From NCBI GenBank assembly GCA_904419035.1, contig CAJFQL010000005.1, positions 1-64,000 on the forward strand: DNA of 64,000 bases, in the 5' to 3' direction. This document shows positions 51,349 to 60,050 of the stretch, in pieces. Made by a program: the position numbers and the translations under genes. Positions within the stretch are counted from its first letter, which is position 1. Every line of letters starts with the position of its first letter. This stretch comes from Heritagella caecorum (GTDB lineage Bacteria; Bacillota; Clostridia; Oscillospirales; Acutalibacteraceae). The notes below the pieces were generated by a model, which was given only the letters and a program-made list of their open reading frames with translations, was not told the DNA's origin and made no database searches.

Positions 51349-52737
51349 ATGAAACTGGCGGAACTGTGGGCCAGCCCTAAATACGGCAAAGTTATTACGC
51401 GGAAAATTCTGCTGATTATTACGTTTACCATCCTGCTCATTTTCGGTTTGTTTAATACGCAAACGCTTTTAAACGTCTTTTTTACCATTTTGAATGCGGC
51501 CACCCCCTTTTTGAGCGGGATTTTTGTGGCGTATATTCTCAATGTGATTGTCAAAGCGTTTGAAGAGCATGTTTTCAGTTTTTTAAATCGCAAGGCCTAT
51601 AAGTGGTGGATACGCATCCGCCGCCCTTTCTGCATTTTTCTGTCCATTCTGGTGTTGGCCGGGTTATTTACCATGTTTTTGTGGTTTATCGTGCCGGAAT
51701 TGATCCATTCTTTGAGTACCCTGGCGGACCATGTGCCCGGCTATGTGGCGTCGATTACCAAATGGGTGAATGAAACGCTGGCCTATTACAATATTACCAG
51801 CGAACAGATCAATTTTTTGCAGATTGATTGGTCGTCCCTGATTACCCAGGCCACCCAAATTACGTCGGATTTCCTTGGCAATATCTATAACATGACCGTA
51901 TCGGTGGCGTCGGTGCTGTTTACCTTTTCCATGAGCATGATCTTTTCGTTCTACATGCTGGGGCGGAAAGAACGCCTGATGCGCGGCATGCGCAGCATTT
52001 TGTACGGCTTTTTGCCGGCACACCGGGCCCGCCGGATTATTGAATTGTCGGCCATCAGCAACCGGATTTTCAGCAGTTTTGTGGCCGGACAGATGACGGA
52101 ATCCCTGATTATCGGCTTTTTGTTTTATATTGGCACCACGGCGCTCCAGCTGCCCTATGCCATGCTGATTAGCTGCTTTGTCGGCATGCTCAGCTTGATC
52201 CCCATGGTGGGGTTTTATGTAGGGGTGGCTATCGGCTGCATTATTTTGGTGATGGTCAATCCCATTTATGTGGTATACTTCATCATCTTCACCCTGATCG
52301 AACAGCAGGTAGAAGGGAACCTCATCTATCCCCGGGTGGTGGGCACCAGTATTGGGCTGCCGGGGATTTGGGTATTATTCTCGGTGCTGGTTTTCGGCGG
52401 CTTATTCGGCATCATGGGTATCCTGCTGGGGATTCCCAGTATGTCGGTGGTGTATACGCTGTTTAACCAGAATCTGACGAACCGGCTCAAAGCCCGCCAT
52501 ATTACCGACGACGTGATCAATGAACCGGTGGATGTGGACTCCCTTTTGAAAAAAGATACCGGCAGCCCTCTCAAAAAACTGTCGCTGCATTTGCGCCGTA
52601 AACGGCTGCACCGGGCCAAACAACAGGAAGCGAGGACCCGCGAAGCCGAAAAGCAAATGGAGGAACTGGACCACAAAGCCCAGCAGGAATCCGAAGCCGC
52701 GCAAGAAGGTCCGCCCGAAACGGATAAAGAGGAATAA
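51349..52737 (+). CDS. AI-2E family membrane transporter
   Basis: A 462-residue polytopic protein with about seven or eight membrane helices: ILLIITFTILLIFGLF, FCIFLSILVLAGLFTMFLWF, VASVLFTFSMSMIFSFYML, and a C-terminal group (SLIIGFLFYIGTTALQLPY, MLSLIPMVGFYVGVAIGCI, WVLFSVLVFGGLFGIMGILLG). EQQVEGNLIYPRVVG is the family signature. The large extracytoplasmic loop near 110-170 is typical. Members export autoinducer-2 or act as Na+/H+ antiporters, and the substrate cannot be told from sequence. The tail is highly charged and Gln/Glu-rich. GAAAGGAGA precedes the ATG. Confidence 0.9.
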   Translation: MKLAELWASPKYGKVITRKILLIITFTILLIFGLFNTQTLLNVFFTILNAATPFLSGIFVAYILNVIVKAFEEHVFSFLNRKAYKWWIRIRRPFCIFLSILVLAGLFTMFLWFIVPELIHSLSTLADHVPGYVASITKWVNETLAYYNITSEQINFLQIDWSSLITQATQITSDFLGNIYNMTVSVASVLFTFSMSMIFSFYMLGRKERLMRGMRSILYGFLPAHRARRIIELSAISNRIFSSFVAGQMTESLIIGFLFYIGTTALQLPYAMLISCFVGMLSLIPMVGFYVGVAIGCIILVMVNPIYVVYFIIFTLIEQQVEGNLIYPRVVGTSIGLPGIWVLFSVLVFGGLFGIMGILLGIPSMSVVYTLFNQNLTNRLKARHITDDVINEPVDVDSLLKKDTGSPLKKLSLHLRRKRLHRAKQQEARTREAEKQMEELDHKAQQESEAAQEGPPETDKEE

Positions 52738-52740
52738 GAA

Positions 52741-52775
52741 AAAAGCACCCGGCCATCTCATGCGGGTGCTTTTTC
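52741..52775 (+). terminator. terminator after the AI-2E family gene
   Basis: AAAAGCACCC / GGGTGCTTTT stem with an 11-13 base loop and T tail. Confidence 0.8.
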
Positions 52776-52860
52776 TGTGGATGGTTTATTTTTCACGGCC
52801 TTTGGTATATGGCCCCCTGCTTTTTCATACAAAGTAAAAAAAGCAGGGAGGCACCGATCT

Positions 52861-54267
52861 ATGGTGGAACAGGGGATCAATGGGCTGTCCCGCCTGTTGT
52901 GGGGGTGGCCGGTGTGGATGGCCATTTTGGCGTTTGGCGTGTGGTTTACGATCAAAAGCCGGGGATTTCAGTTTACCCATTGTATAAAAGTTTGGAAATA
53001 TACACTATTTTCGGGTCAATGCGAGAAAAAATCCGGGATCAGCAGTAGGCAGGCCCTGTCGGCTGCCCTGGCCGGTTCCGTGGGGACCGGCAATCTGGCT
53101 GGGGTGGGGGCGGCCCTGTTAGTCGGTGGCCCGGGGGCCATTTTTTGGATGTGGGTTTCGGCCCTTTTTGGGATGGGTACCATTTTTTGCGAAGTGATTC
53201 TCGCCATGCAAAACCGGTCAACAGCCCCGGGTTTCCAGCCGTTGGGCGGCGCCATGGTTACCCTGTCCCGCCGGTTGCACAGCCCGTTTTTGGCCGGCAT
53301 TTTTGCCGCCGGTTGTGTGGGGGCGTCCCTGGGCATGGGGTGCCTCGCGCAAGTCCATGCGGCGGTACCGGCGGCCGGTACCTTTTCCCTCCCCCCGGTC
53401 GATTTCGGCCTTCTGCTGGGCACCGTCTTATTTCTCGGTTTTGGCGGGCTTGGGCGCACGGTGAAGATCACCGAAAAATTGGTGCCGGTGATGACGGTGT
53501 GCTTTTTGGGATTGTGTCTGCTGGTTTTGCTGCTTCGGTGGGATCAAATCCCCACAGCGGCGGCTGCTATTTTTCAGCAGGCGTTTACCGTGCGTGCCAT
53601 GGGAAGCGGCGGTGCATGCGGGTTCTTTTTGGCCATGAAAACCGGGGTAACCCGGGGGATTTTTACCAACGAAGCCGGTTTGGGCAGCGCCGTGTTTGCG
53701 TATGCCGGCAGCCGGGAGGAAGACCCGGTGCGGCAGGGCTGCTGGGGCATTGTGCAGGTGATGATCGATACCTTACTCATGTGTACCGTAACGGCCCTGT
53801 GCCTGCTGGCGTCCGGCATTGGCATGAAAACCGAAACCGAAGGGGCCGCCTATTGTTTGCACGCATTCGCTTCGGTGTTAGGCCCCTGGGGTGAAAAAGG
53901 CGTGAGCCTTTGTACCCTATTATTTGCCATCGCGACTTTATTTGCGTGGCAGTGTTACGGACGCACGGCGTGGCGTTTTTTGTTCCGAGGCCGGGGGGAA
54001 ACGGTTTACCGGTGCCTGTTTGCCGTAACGGCCCTGTGGGGCGTTTTCCAAAGTGAAAATGCCGTGTGGGCACTGAGCGATGCCTGCAACGGATTGATGG
54101 CATTCCCCAATTTAGTCATGCTGTACCGGCTGTGGCCCGACGCGGTGGCAGCCGTTAACGATTTTTGTAAAAAAGAAAGGAAAGAAAAAGATGAGCACTC
54201 CTCTGACCGACGCCCTGCGCCGCCATCTGGCGCTAAACCGGGCCCCGTTCCATACGCCCGGCCATAA
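52861..54267 (+). CDS. sodium:alanine/glycine symporter (AGCS family)
   Basis: A 468-residue amino-acid:cation symporter with about ten helices. The family signature GSVGTGNLAGVGAAL lies near residues 73-87, and RGIFTNEAGLGSAVFAYAG is the second conserved block. The start at 52861 is set by GGGAGG nine bases upstream; the extra 28 upstream codons overlap the previous terminator. The last 26 codons (a hydrophilic tail of Arg/Pro/Ser) overlap the start of the decarboxylase gene by 77 bases in another frame, so the tail is probably an extension past the usual end. The natural end of the family is near VAAVNDFCKKE. Confidence 0.92.
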   Translation: MVEQGINGLSRLLWGWPVWMAILAFGVWFTIKSRGFQFTHCIKVWKYTLFSGQCEKKSGISSRQALSAALAGSVGTGNLAGVGAALLVGGPGAIFWMWVSALFGMGTIFCEVILAMQNRSTAPGFQPLGGAMVTLSRRLHSPFLAGIFAAGCVGASLGMGCLAQVHAAVPAAGTFSLPPVDFGLLLGTVLFLGFGGLGRTVKITEKLVPVMTVCFLGLCLLVLLLRWDQIPTAAAAIFQQAFTVRAMGSGGACGFFLAMKTGVTRGIFTNEAGLGSAVFAYAGSREEDPVRQGCWGIVQVMIDTLLMCTVTALCLLASGIGMKTETEGAAYCLHAFASVLGPWGEKGVSLCTLLFAIATLFAWQCYGRTAWRFLFRGRGETVYRCLFAVTALWGVFQSENAVWALSDACNGLMAFPNLVMLYRLWPDAVAAVNDFCKKERKEKDEHSSDRRPAPPSGAKPGPVPYARP

Positions 54268-55543
54268 AGGCCACATGCCTGATGTGTGGGGGCTGGATTT
54301 GACGGAATTGCCGGATACCGACAGTTTGTTTGAAGCGGATGGTCCGATTTTGCAGGCCGAAGAACAGGCGGCCCGGCTCTTTCATGCCCAGCGTACCCTG
54401 TTTTCGGCAGGCGGTTGCACGCTGTGCCTGCAAGCGATGCTGCGCTTGGCGCTGCCCCAAGGCGGCAAAATCCTGGCGGGGCGCGTGATTCACCGCAGTA
54501 CAGTCAACGCCATGGCCCTACTCGATATTGTGCCCGTTTGGCTTTACCCGGAGCAGGACGCCGGAATCGGCTTACCGGGACGCATCAGTCCCCACAAGGT
54601 GGAAAAGGCCTTAACCGAGCAGCCGGACATCAAGGCCGTGTATCTAACCAGCCCCGATTACTTTGGAGTGTGCTCCGATATCGGCGCGATCTGCCGGGTG
54701 GCCCATGCCCACGGGGTTCCGGTCTTGGTGGATAACGCCCACGGGACGCATTTGGGGTTACTACAGGGGGTTATGGATGGCGTCGATCATCCCCTAGCCC
54801 TGGGAGCCGATTTGACGGCATGTTCAGCCCACAAAACGTTGCCGGTGCTGACAGGCGGCGCCTTTTTGAATATCGGCGATACCCCCCTTGCGAAAAGGGA
54901 CCGGTATAGCGAACGGGCCAAAGAAGCCATGGCCCTGTTTGGGTCCACCTCGCCAAACTATATGACCATGGCATCGCTGGAGCAGGCCGCCGATTGGGTA
55001 CAGCGGGAAGGCAAATCTGCGTTTCAAAAACTGGTAAAGCGTATGGAACCCTTGTGGGACCAGTGCAATCAGAAGCATTTGCCCTTGCCCCTGGGTCCAA
55101 GGGATAAAAGCCGGCTGAGTTTTTGCACCCTGCCGGCAGGGCTTACCGGGGAACAGGCCGCCCAGCGGCTGCGTCATGAAGGGGTGGAACCGGAATACGC
55201 CGACGGAGGCTGGGTGGTGTGTATTCTCACGCCCCAGAACACCGAAGAAGACCTGGAAAAATTATACCGGGCTATTTCCCTGTTGCCCGATGGCGACCCC
55301 GGCTTTACAGGCCAAAAGGCCGTATTGCCTCCCTTGCCCCCCGCCCCCCTATCGCCGCGGCAGGCCATTTTGCAGGAAAGCGAACGGGTGCCTTTGGAAA
55401 AAGCGGTGGGCCGTATCGCCGCCGTTGCGGCTTGCCCGTGTCCGCCGGGAGTGCCGGTAGTGATGCCCGGCGAGAGAATTACAAAAAAAGTTACCGAATT
55501 TTTATATTCCTATGGCTTTTCTTTCATAGAAGTGCTACAATAA
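54191..55543 (+). CDS. Orn/Lys/Arg decarboxylase-family PLP enzyme (YaaO-like)
   Basis: A 450-residue fold-type I PLP enzyme. It has the N-terminal FHTPGHKGHMP motif, the cofactor-region VLVDNAHGTHLGL and the PLP-binding Lys215 in CSAHKTLPVLTGGAF. The C-terminal domain ends CPCPPGVPVVMPGERI, typical of arginine/lysine decarboxylases of the short Gram-positive type. Substrate (Arg, Lys or Orn) is not determined by sequence. AAAGGAAAG lies before ATG 54191, inside the end of the symporter gene, which suggests translational coupling of uptake and metabolism. The position matches yaaO in the dnaX-region cluster of Bacillus. Confidence 0.92.
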   Translation: MSTPLTDALRRHLALNRAPFHTPGHKGHMPDVWGLDLTELPDTDSLFEADGPILQAEEQAARLFHAQRTLFSAGGCTLCLQAMLRLALPQGGKILAGRVIHRSTVNAMALLDIVPVWLYPEQDAGIGLPGRISPHKVEKALTEQPDIKAVYLTSPDYFGVCSDIGAICRVAHAHGVPVLVDNAHGTHLGLLQGVMDGVDHPLALGADLTACSAHKTLPVLTGGAFLNIGDTPLAKRDRYSERAKEAMALFGSTSPNYMTMASLEQAADWVQREGKSAFQKLVKRMEPLWDQCNQKHLPLPLGPRDKSRLSFCTLPAGLTGEQAAQRLRHEGVEPEYADGGWVVCILTPQNTEEDLEKLYRAISLLPDGDPGFTGQKAVLPPLPPAPLSPRQAILQESERVPLEKAVGRIAAVAACPCPPGVPVVMPGERITKKVTEFLYSYGFSFIEVLQ

Positions 55544-55612
55544 ACATACAGCTTCACGGATTTCGGGGCCGTGAACTCGAATTAGTTTTCCCGAATCTGG
55601 AGGTAACCCACT

Positions 55613-55939
55613 ATGATGAAACTAGTATTGGCAATCGTGAGCAATGATGACAGCAGTGCGGTTTCCAGTCACCTGACCCGGGCCGGTTATCAGGTAACGA
55701 AATTGGCCACCACGGGCGGCTTTTTGCTGGCCGGTAACACCACGTTTATTTGCGGTGTCGAGGAAGAAAAAGTCGACGATGTGATCGATATTATCAGCAA
55801 ACAGAGCAGCCGCCGCACGCAGATCGTACCCAGTACTTCGACCATGGATGTGGGCATGTACTCTTCGTTCCCGGTGGAAGTAACCGTGGGTGGTTCCACG
55901 ATCTTTGTGCTGAATGTGGATCGCTTCGAGAAAGTTTGA
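55613..55939 (+). CDS. darA: cyclic di-AMP receptor DarA (YaaQ, PII-like)
   Basis: A 108-residue PII-like trimer subunit that binds c-di-AMP. The characteristic TTGGFLLAGNTTFICGVEEE loop is complete, as is RRTQIVP. CTGGAGGTAA lies before the ATG. It precedes holB as in Bacillus. The 70-base gap upstream contains a small hairpin (TTCACGG / CCGTGAA) without a T-run. Confidence 0.94.
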   Translation: MMKLVLAIVSNDDSSAVSSHLTRAGYQVTKLATTGGFLLAGNTTFICGVEEEKVDDVIDIISKQSSRRTQIVPSTSTMDVGMYSSFPVEVTVGGSTIFVLNVDRFEKV

Positions 55940-55942
55940 TCC

Positions 55943-56929
55943 ATGCAGTTCCCCGGTTTTTATGGAAATTTAGCTGTCCGGGATTCGCTCTCGGCAGCCT
56001 TTCAGGCAGGCCGCCTTCCCCATGCGATTTTACTCCAAGGGGAAGACGGCCTTGGTAAGTCTGTGCTGGCGAAGCTGGTAGCGAGAGCCCTGGTGTGTAC
56101 GGCCAGCCCCGAAAAAGCGCCGTGCGGGGTGTGCCCCGCCTGCCGGAGGGCGTTGGCCGGTTCCCATCCGGATATTGCGGTCGCACAGGCCAGCACCAAA
56201 AGCGGGGGCATTTCCATTGAGGAAGTGCGCCGGCTGCGGCTTTGGGCGGCCCAAAAACCCAGCGAAGCCCCGGGACGGGTGGTGCTGTTTTTTCATATGG
56301 AAAAAATGCAGATCCCGGCCCAAAATGCTTTACTAAAAATCTTGGAAGAACCGCCATTGGGGGTTCATTTTTTGCTGACCTGCTCGTCGGCCGCGTCGGT
56401 ACTCAGTACCATTCAGTCCCGTGCGCAAATTTTGACACTGTCTCCCCTGTCGCCCGATGATTTACGTCAGGCGGCGCTGGAGCAGCACGCCGGAGAAGAT
56501 GTGGAAAAAGTTGAGCGGCTTTTGCCCCTGTGTGGTGGGAATTTGGGAAAACTGAGCCAATTACTCACGGAAAAACAGGGACAATCGGCCCGGGAACAGG
56601 CCGAAAAGCTGCTGACAGCTATGCTGGCACCGCGGGAAGCCGAGCTCATGGAAGCCACGGTCCCCTTTTTGAAAGAAAAAGCGCGGTTCCGTGAAATCAT
56701 ATTGCAGATGCAGTGGCTGGCGCGGGATGCGTGTGCGCTGCGCATGGGAGCCCCTTCCCTGTTGGGGTCGCCGGTTTCCCAAGCGCTTTCCCAGTCGCTT
56801 ACCCGGAAACAGTTGATGGCATTACCGGATTTTTTGGAAGAAACGGTACAGAATGTAGACCAGAACGGCAATATGAACCTTTTGCTGACCTGGTTTTGTG
56901 CGCGGCTGCGTGCGCTGGCCGGTCAATAA
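55943..56929 (+). CDS. holB: DNA polymerase III delta' subunit
   Basis: A 328-residue clamp-loader subunit. Degenerate Walker A GEDGLGKSVLA, a zinc module (CTASPEKAPCGVCPAC, four Cys) and NALLKILEEPP followed by FLLTCSSAASVLSTIQSRAQ are conserved. The start follows the darA stop by three bases. With the clamp from dnaN it forms part of the replicase. Confidence 0.93.
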   Translation: MQFPGFYGNLAVRDSLSAAFQAGRLPHAILLQGEDGLGKSVLAKLVARALVCTASPEKAPCGVCPACRRALAGSHPDIAVAQASTKSGGISIEEVRRLRLWAAQKPSEAPGRVVLFFHMEKMQIPAQNALLKILEEPPLGVHFLLTCSSAASVLSTIQSRAQILTLSPLSPDDLRQAALEQHAGEDVEKVERLLPLCGGNLGKLSQLLTEKQGQSAREQAEKLLTAMLAPREAELMEATVPFLKEKARFREIILQMQWLARDACALRMGAPSLLGSPVSQALSQSLTRKQLMALPDFLEETVQNVDQNGNMNLLLTWFCARLRALAGQ

Positions 56930-56995
56930 CCAGAAAACAGCCCCCTTTTTACAAAGGGGCTTTTGAATAGATCGCAGAGAGAGGTACCCAAACGT

Positions 56996-57865
56996 ATGGC
57001 AGTTGTAATTGGTGTCCGCTTTAAAGAAGTGGGCAAAGTATATTATTTTGACCCGGATGGCCAGGAGCTGAAAAAAGGTGATGCGGTGATCGTGGAAACG
57101 GCCCGCGGTATTGAATGCGGCGAAGTGGCTATGGAAAACCGGGAAGTTTCGGATGAATCCATTGTGCAGCCGCTGAAAAAGCTGTTGCGGCTGGCGACGG
57201 AAGAGGATAAAAAGCACGTGGCGGAAAATAAACTCCACGAGAAAACGGCCTTTGACATTTGCAACCGGAAGATTGCCGCCCACAAGTTGGAAATGAAATT
57301 GGTGGATGTGGAATACACCTTCGATAACAGCAAAATTTTGTTTTATTTTACGGCCGATGGCCGGGTGGACTTCCGCGAACTGGTCAAAGATTTGGCGGGG
57401 GTCTTCCGCACGCGCATTGAACTGCGGCAAATCGGGGTACGCGATGAAGCCAAAATGCTGGGCGGGCTGGGTATTTGCGGACGTCCGTTCTGTTGCTCGT
57501 CGTTTTTGGGGGGATTCCAGCCAGTTTCCATCAAAATGGCCAAGGAACAGAATTTGTCGTTAAACCCCGTGAAGATTTCCGGTACGTGCGGCCGGTTGAT
57601 GTGCTGTTTAAAGTATGAGCAGGCCTCTTATTTAGATATGCTGCGCACGACCCCCCGGGTGGGTACCGTGGTGACCACCCCCGCCGGCAAAGGCACGGTG
57701 GTGGAACAAAACCTGTTGCGTGCGACGGTAACGGTGCAAATGGAAAAAAATCCCGATGCCACGCCCCAGGTCTTTTCGGTAAAGGAAGTCCGGCCGGTGC
57801 GCGGCGAAGCACCAAAGGGGAAAAAGGTGGAAGCAAATTCGACAGAATCTGATAGGAAATCGTAA
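56996..57865 (+). CDS. ricT: PSP1-domain protein RicT (YaaT)
   Basis: A 289-residue protein of the RicA-RicF-RicT complex, which in Bacillus promotes RNase Y-dependent mRNA maturation and carries [4Fe-4S] clusters. The N-terminal VIGVRFKEVGKVYYFDPDG and the Cys-rich core LGGLGICGRPFCC...SGTCGRLMCCLKYEQ are intact. The start at 56996 is chosen for GAGAGGT upstream over an in-frame TTG 33 bases earlier. A 2[4Fe-4S] ferredoxin gene follows at once. RicA and RicF homologues are not in the window. Confidence 0.92.
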   Translation: MAVVIGVRFKEVGKVYYFDPDGQELKKGDAVIVETARGIECGEVAMENREVSDESIVQPLKKLLRLATEEDKKHVAENKLHEKTAFDICNRKIAAHKLEMKLVDVEYTFDNSKILFYFTADGRVDFRELVKDLAGVFRTRIELRQIGVRDEAKMLGGLGICGRPFCCSSFLGGFQPVSIKMAKEQNLSLNPVKISGTCGRLMCCLKYEQASYLDMLRTTPRVGTVVTTPAGKGTVVEQNLLRATVTVQMEKNPDATPQVFSVKEVRPVRGEAPKGKKVEANSTESDRKS

Positions 57866-57874
57866 GAAAAATTC

Positions 57875-57902
57875 TTGCAGTTTTTTTGAAGTATGCTATA
57901 AT
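57875..57902 (+). promoter_or_regulatory. ferredoxin gene promoter
   Basis: TTGCAG and a perfect TATAAT with a 16-base spacer, 31 bases before the ferredoxin start. Confidence 0.75.
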
Positions 57903-57933
57903 AGCAATATAAATCTAGTGGAGGTGTTTTTCC

Positions 57934-58104
57934 ATGGCATATGTTATTTCTGACGATTGCGTAATGTGTGGTGCTTGTGAATCCGGTTGTCCCGTAGGTG
58001 CTATCTCCGAGGGCGATGGCAAATATGAGATCAACGCGGATGTGTGCTGCGACTGCGGTGCTTGCGCCAGTGTTTGCCCCGTTGGCGCTCCCCACGAGGC
58101 TTAA
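57934..58104 (+). CDS. 2[4Fe-4S] ferredoxin
   Basis: A 56-residue protein read directly from the DNA (MAYVISDDCVMCGACESGCP at the N-terminus). Two CxxCxxCxxxCP cluster motifs are complete: CVMCGACESGCP and CCDCGACASVCP. It is a clostridial-type low-potential electron carrier, the natural partner of [FeFe] hydrogenase and pyruvate:ferredoxin oxidoreductase. GTGGAGGTG lies before the ATG. It has its own promoter and a terminator, so it is probably abundant and monocistronic. Confidence 0.96.
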   Translation: MAYVISDDCVMCGACESGCPVGAISEGDGKYEINADVCCDCGACASVCPVGAPHEA

Positions 58105-58123
58105 TCATTACAAAAGCTGAAAA

Positions 58124-58161
58124 GGACAGGGTCGGGGGTTTTCCTGGCTCTGTCTTTTTTT
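58124..58161 (+). terminator. ferredoxin terminator
   Basis: An imperfect stem (GACAG...CTGTC with inner pairs) followed by a seven-base T-run, 20 bases after the stop. Confidence 0.6.
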
Positions 58162-58180
58162 CTGCCAAAGGAGGAACAAG

Positions 58181-58945
58181 GTGTCGTCTGGTGCCCTTTT
58201 ACCCATAGATGCCCGGCGGGAACCGCTGGGGAAAAACGCGTTTGTATATGTAACACCCCGCCACAGTTTTAATACCGATACCCTACTTTTGGCCCATTTT
58301 TCCATGCCTAAACCCCGGGAACGCTGTGCGGATTTGGGTACCGGGTGCGGGGCCATTCCACTGTGGTGGATATCCCGGGGCGCGAAGGGCCCTATCCAGG
58401 CGCTGGAACTGCAGGAGGAAGCCTGCCGTCTGGCCGAAACATCGGTAAAGGAGAACGGTTTTTCTTCCCTGATTTCGGTGCAGCAGGGGGATTTGCGGCA
58501 GCCAAAGGAAAACGGATTGCGGGATTTGGATGTTATCGCCTGTAACCCGCCGTATCAGGCGGCCGGGACCGGGGTGATGAGCGAAACCGTCAGCGATCAG
58601 ACGGCCCGTCATGAAACAACGTGCACCCTGGAAGATGTGGCCCGCACGGCCAAAGCGGCGTTGCGCTGGGGCGGCCGGCTGTGTTTATGCCACCGGCCCC
58701 ACCGGCTGACCGATGCGATCAGCATATTGCGGGCTTTTTCGCTGGAACCCAAACGGCTGCAGCTGGTGCAGCAGCGGGACGGTAAAGAACCGTTTTTGTT
58801 CTTACTGGAGGGCCGCCGGGGCGGGAAACCGGGAATCCGGCTGCTCCCCACCCTGATTTTGCAGGAAAATGGGCAGGATACGCCGGCCCTGGAGGAAATT
58901 TTCGGGGATTACCGGCAAAACCGCGAAAGGAAAACGAAAGCATGA
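58181..58945 (+). CDS. tRNA1(Val) (adenine37-N6)-methyltransferase-like protein (YabB/TrmN6)
   Basis: A 254-residue SAM-dependent methyltransferase. The glycine-rich SAM loop is ADLGTGCGAIPLWW and the N6-adenine catalytic motif is ACNPPYQ. The C-terminal part has WGGRLCLCHRPHRLTD. Start codon is GTG at 58181 with AAAGGAGG upstream. Its stop overlaps rsmI by four bases. The same pair of genes occurs in the yabB-rsmI cluster of Bacillus. Confidence 0.9.
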   Translation: MSSGALLPIDARREPLGKNAFVYVTPRHSFNTDTLLLAHFSMPKPRERCADLGTGCGAIPLWWISRGAKGPIQALELQEEACRLAETSVKENGFSSLISVQQGDLRQPKENGLRDLDVIACNPPYQAAGTGVMSETVSDQTARHETTCTLEDVARTAKAALRWGGRLCLCHRPHRLTDAISILRAFSLEPKRLQLVQQRDGKEPFLFLLEGRRGGKPGIRLLPTLILQENGQDTPALEEIFGDYRQNRERKTKA

Positions 58946-59781
58946 GCGGAACGTTATATATTGTGGGAACACCCATTGGAAATTTGGGGGATTTATCGCC
59001 CCGGGCGGTGGAGATCCTTCAGAGCGTGGATTTTATTGCCGCCGAAGATACCCGGGTAACCCTGAAACTTCTGAACCATTTTGGCATTAAAAAGCCCATG
59101 GTCAGCTATTTTGAGCACAATAAATACGAGCGGGGCGAAATCATTTGCCAAAGGCTCCAACAGGGTGAGGATGCGGCGCTGGTGAGCGACGCCGGGATGC
59201 CGGCAATCAGCGACCCCGGGGAAATGCTGGTGAGCCAATGCGCCCAGCAGGGCATCCCGGTACTGGCGGTGCCCGGCCCCAGCGCGGTGGTCACGGCGCT
59301 GGCGGTCAGCGGGCTGCCCACCGGCCGGTTTGCATTTGAAGGGTTTTTGACCACCAATAAAAAGGGCCGCCGCGACCATTTGCAGTCGCTGCGGCATGAT
59401 ACCCACACCCTGATTTTTTATGAAGCCCCCCACAAATTGCGCACGACGCTACAGGATTTGTATGAGAACCTGGGCGACCGGCGCATTGCGCTGGTGCGGG
59501 AACTAACGAAAATCCACGAAGAAGTGCGGCGTACCACACTGTCGCAGGCGATCGCATATTATGCCGACAATCCCCCTCGGGGCGAATTTGTACTGGTGGT
59601 GGAAGGCGCAGCGGCCGGGAAATCGGACGGCGAAGAAATGAGTGTAGAACAAGCTGTGAACCTGGCAAAGGAACGGATGCAGCAGGGCCTTTCGGCCGCA
59701 GCGGCTGCGAAAGAAGTGGCGGCCCTGACCGGGTACCGAAAAAATGAGATTTACCGGCAACTGGGGCATTCATCGGAATAA
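58942..59781 (+). CDS. rsmI: 16S rRNA (cytidine1402-2'-O)-methyltransferase RsmI
   Basis: A 279-residue tetrapyrrole-methylase-fold enzyme. GTLYIVGTPIGNLGDLSPRA, AAEDTRVTLKLLNHF, LVSDAGMPAISDPGE and VPGPSAVVTALAVSGLP are all characteristic. A C-terminal helical domain (LAKERMQQGLSAAAAAKEVA) follows. It ends at a strong terminator. Confidence 0.96.
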   Translation: MSGTLYIVGTPIGNLGDLSPRAVEILQSVDFIAAEDTRVTLKLLNHFGIKKPMVSYFEHNKYERGEIICQRLQQGEDAALVSDAGMPAISDPGEMLVSQCAQQGIPVLAVPGPSAVVTALAVSGLPTGRFAFEGFLTTNKKGRRDHLQSLRHDTHTLIFYEAPHKLRTTLQDLYENLGDRRIALVRELTKIHEEVRRTTLSQAIAYYADNPPRGEFVLVVEGAAAGKSDGEEMSVEQAVNLAKERMQQGLSAAAAAKEVAALTGYRKNEIYRQLGHSSE

Positions 59782-59785
59782 AAAG

Positions 59786-59828
59786 AAAGAAGGGAGCGAA
59801 AAGCCGAAGCTTTTCGCTCCCTTCTTTT
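59786..59828. terminator. rsmI terminator
   Basis: A 19-base perfect stem (core GAAGGGAGCGAAAAGC) with a four-base loop and T tail. Confidence 0.9.
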
Positions 59829-59963
59829 ATGAGAAGAGGAGGGATTGCAAATCCATACAAAACAGCCTTAAAGGTTATAGAAAATAAAAGGCTTCAAACA
59901 ACCAAAAAGTCAAGGGGCTGCGCTTTTCTTCACACGAAAAAAGACAAGTTCTACTCCGGTTTT

Positions 59964-59991
59964 ATTGTACCATACAGAGCGGAAAAAGCAA
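59964..59991 (-). promoter_or_regulatory. orphan promoter copy, minus strand
   Basis: TTGCTT and TACAAT with a 16-base spacer on the minus strand. The surrounding 60 bases (about 59949-60010) resemble the promoter region at 60655-60717. Nothing supported lies downstream of it before the rsmI terminator. Confidence 0.5.
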
Positions 59992-60050
59992 CAAAAATCA
60001 GGAAAAAAGAGTGCGTTCTCCCGTTTTAAAATGGAAAACATGCATGTTCC

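Noticed and set aside
59829..60029. 66-codon plus-strand frame after rsmI
   Set aside because: It starts inside the rsmI terminator, and it overlaps the duplicated promoter on the other strand. Composition is non-coding.
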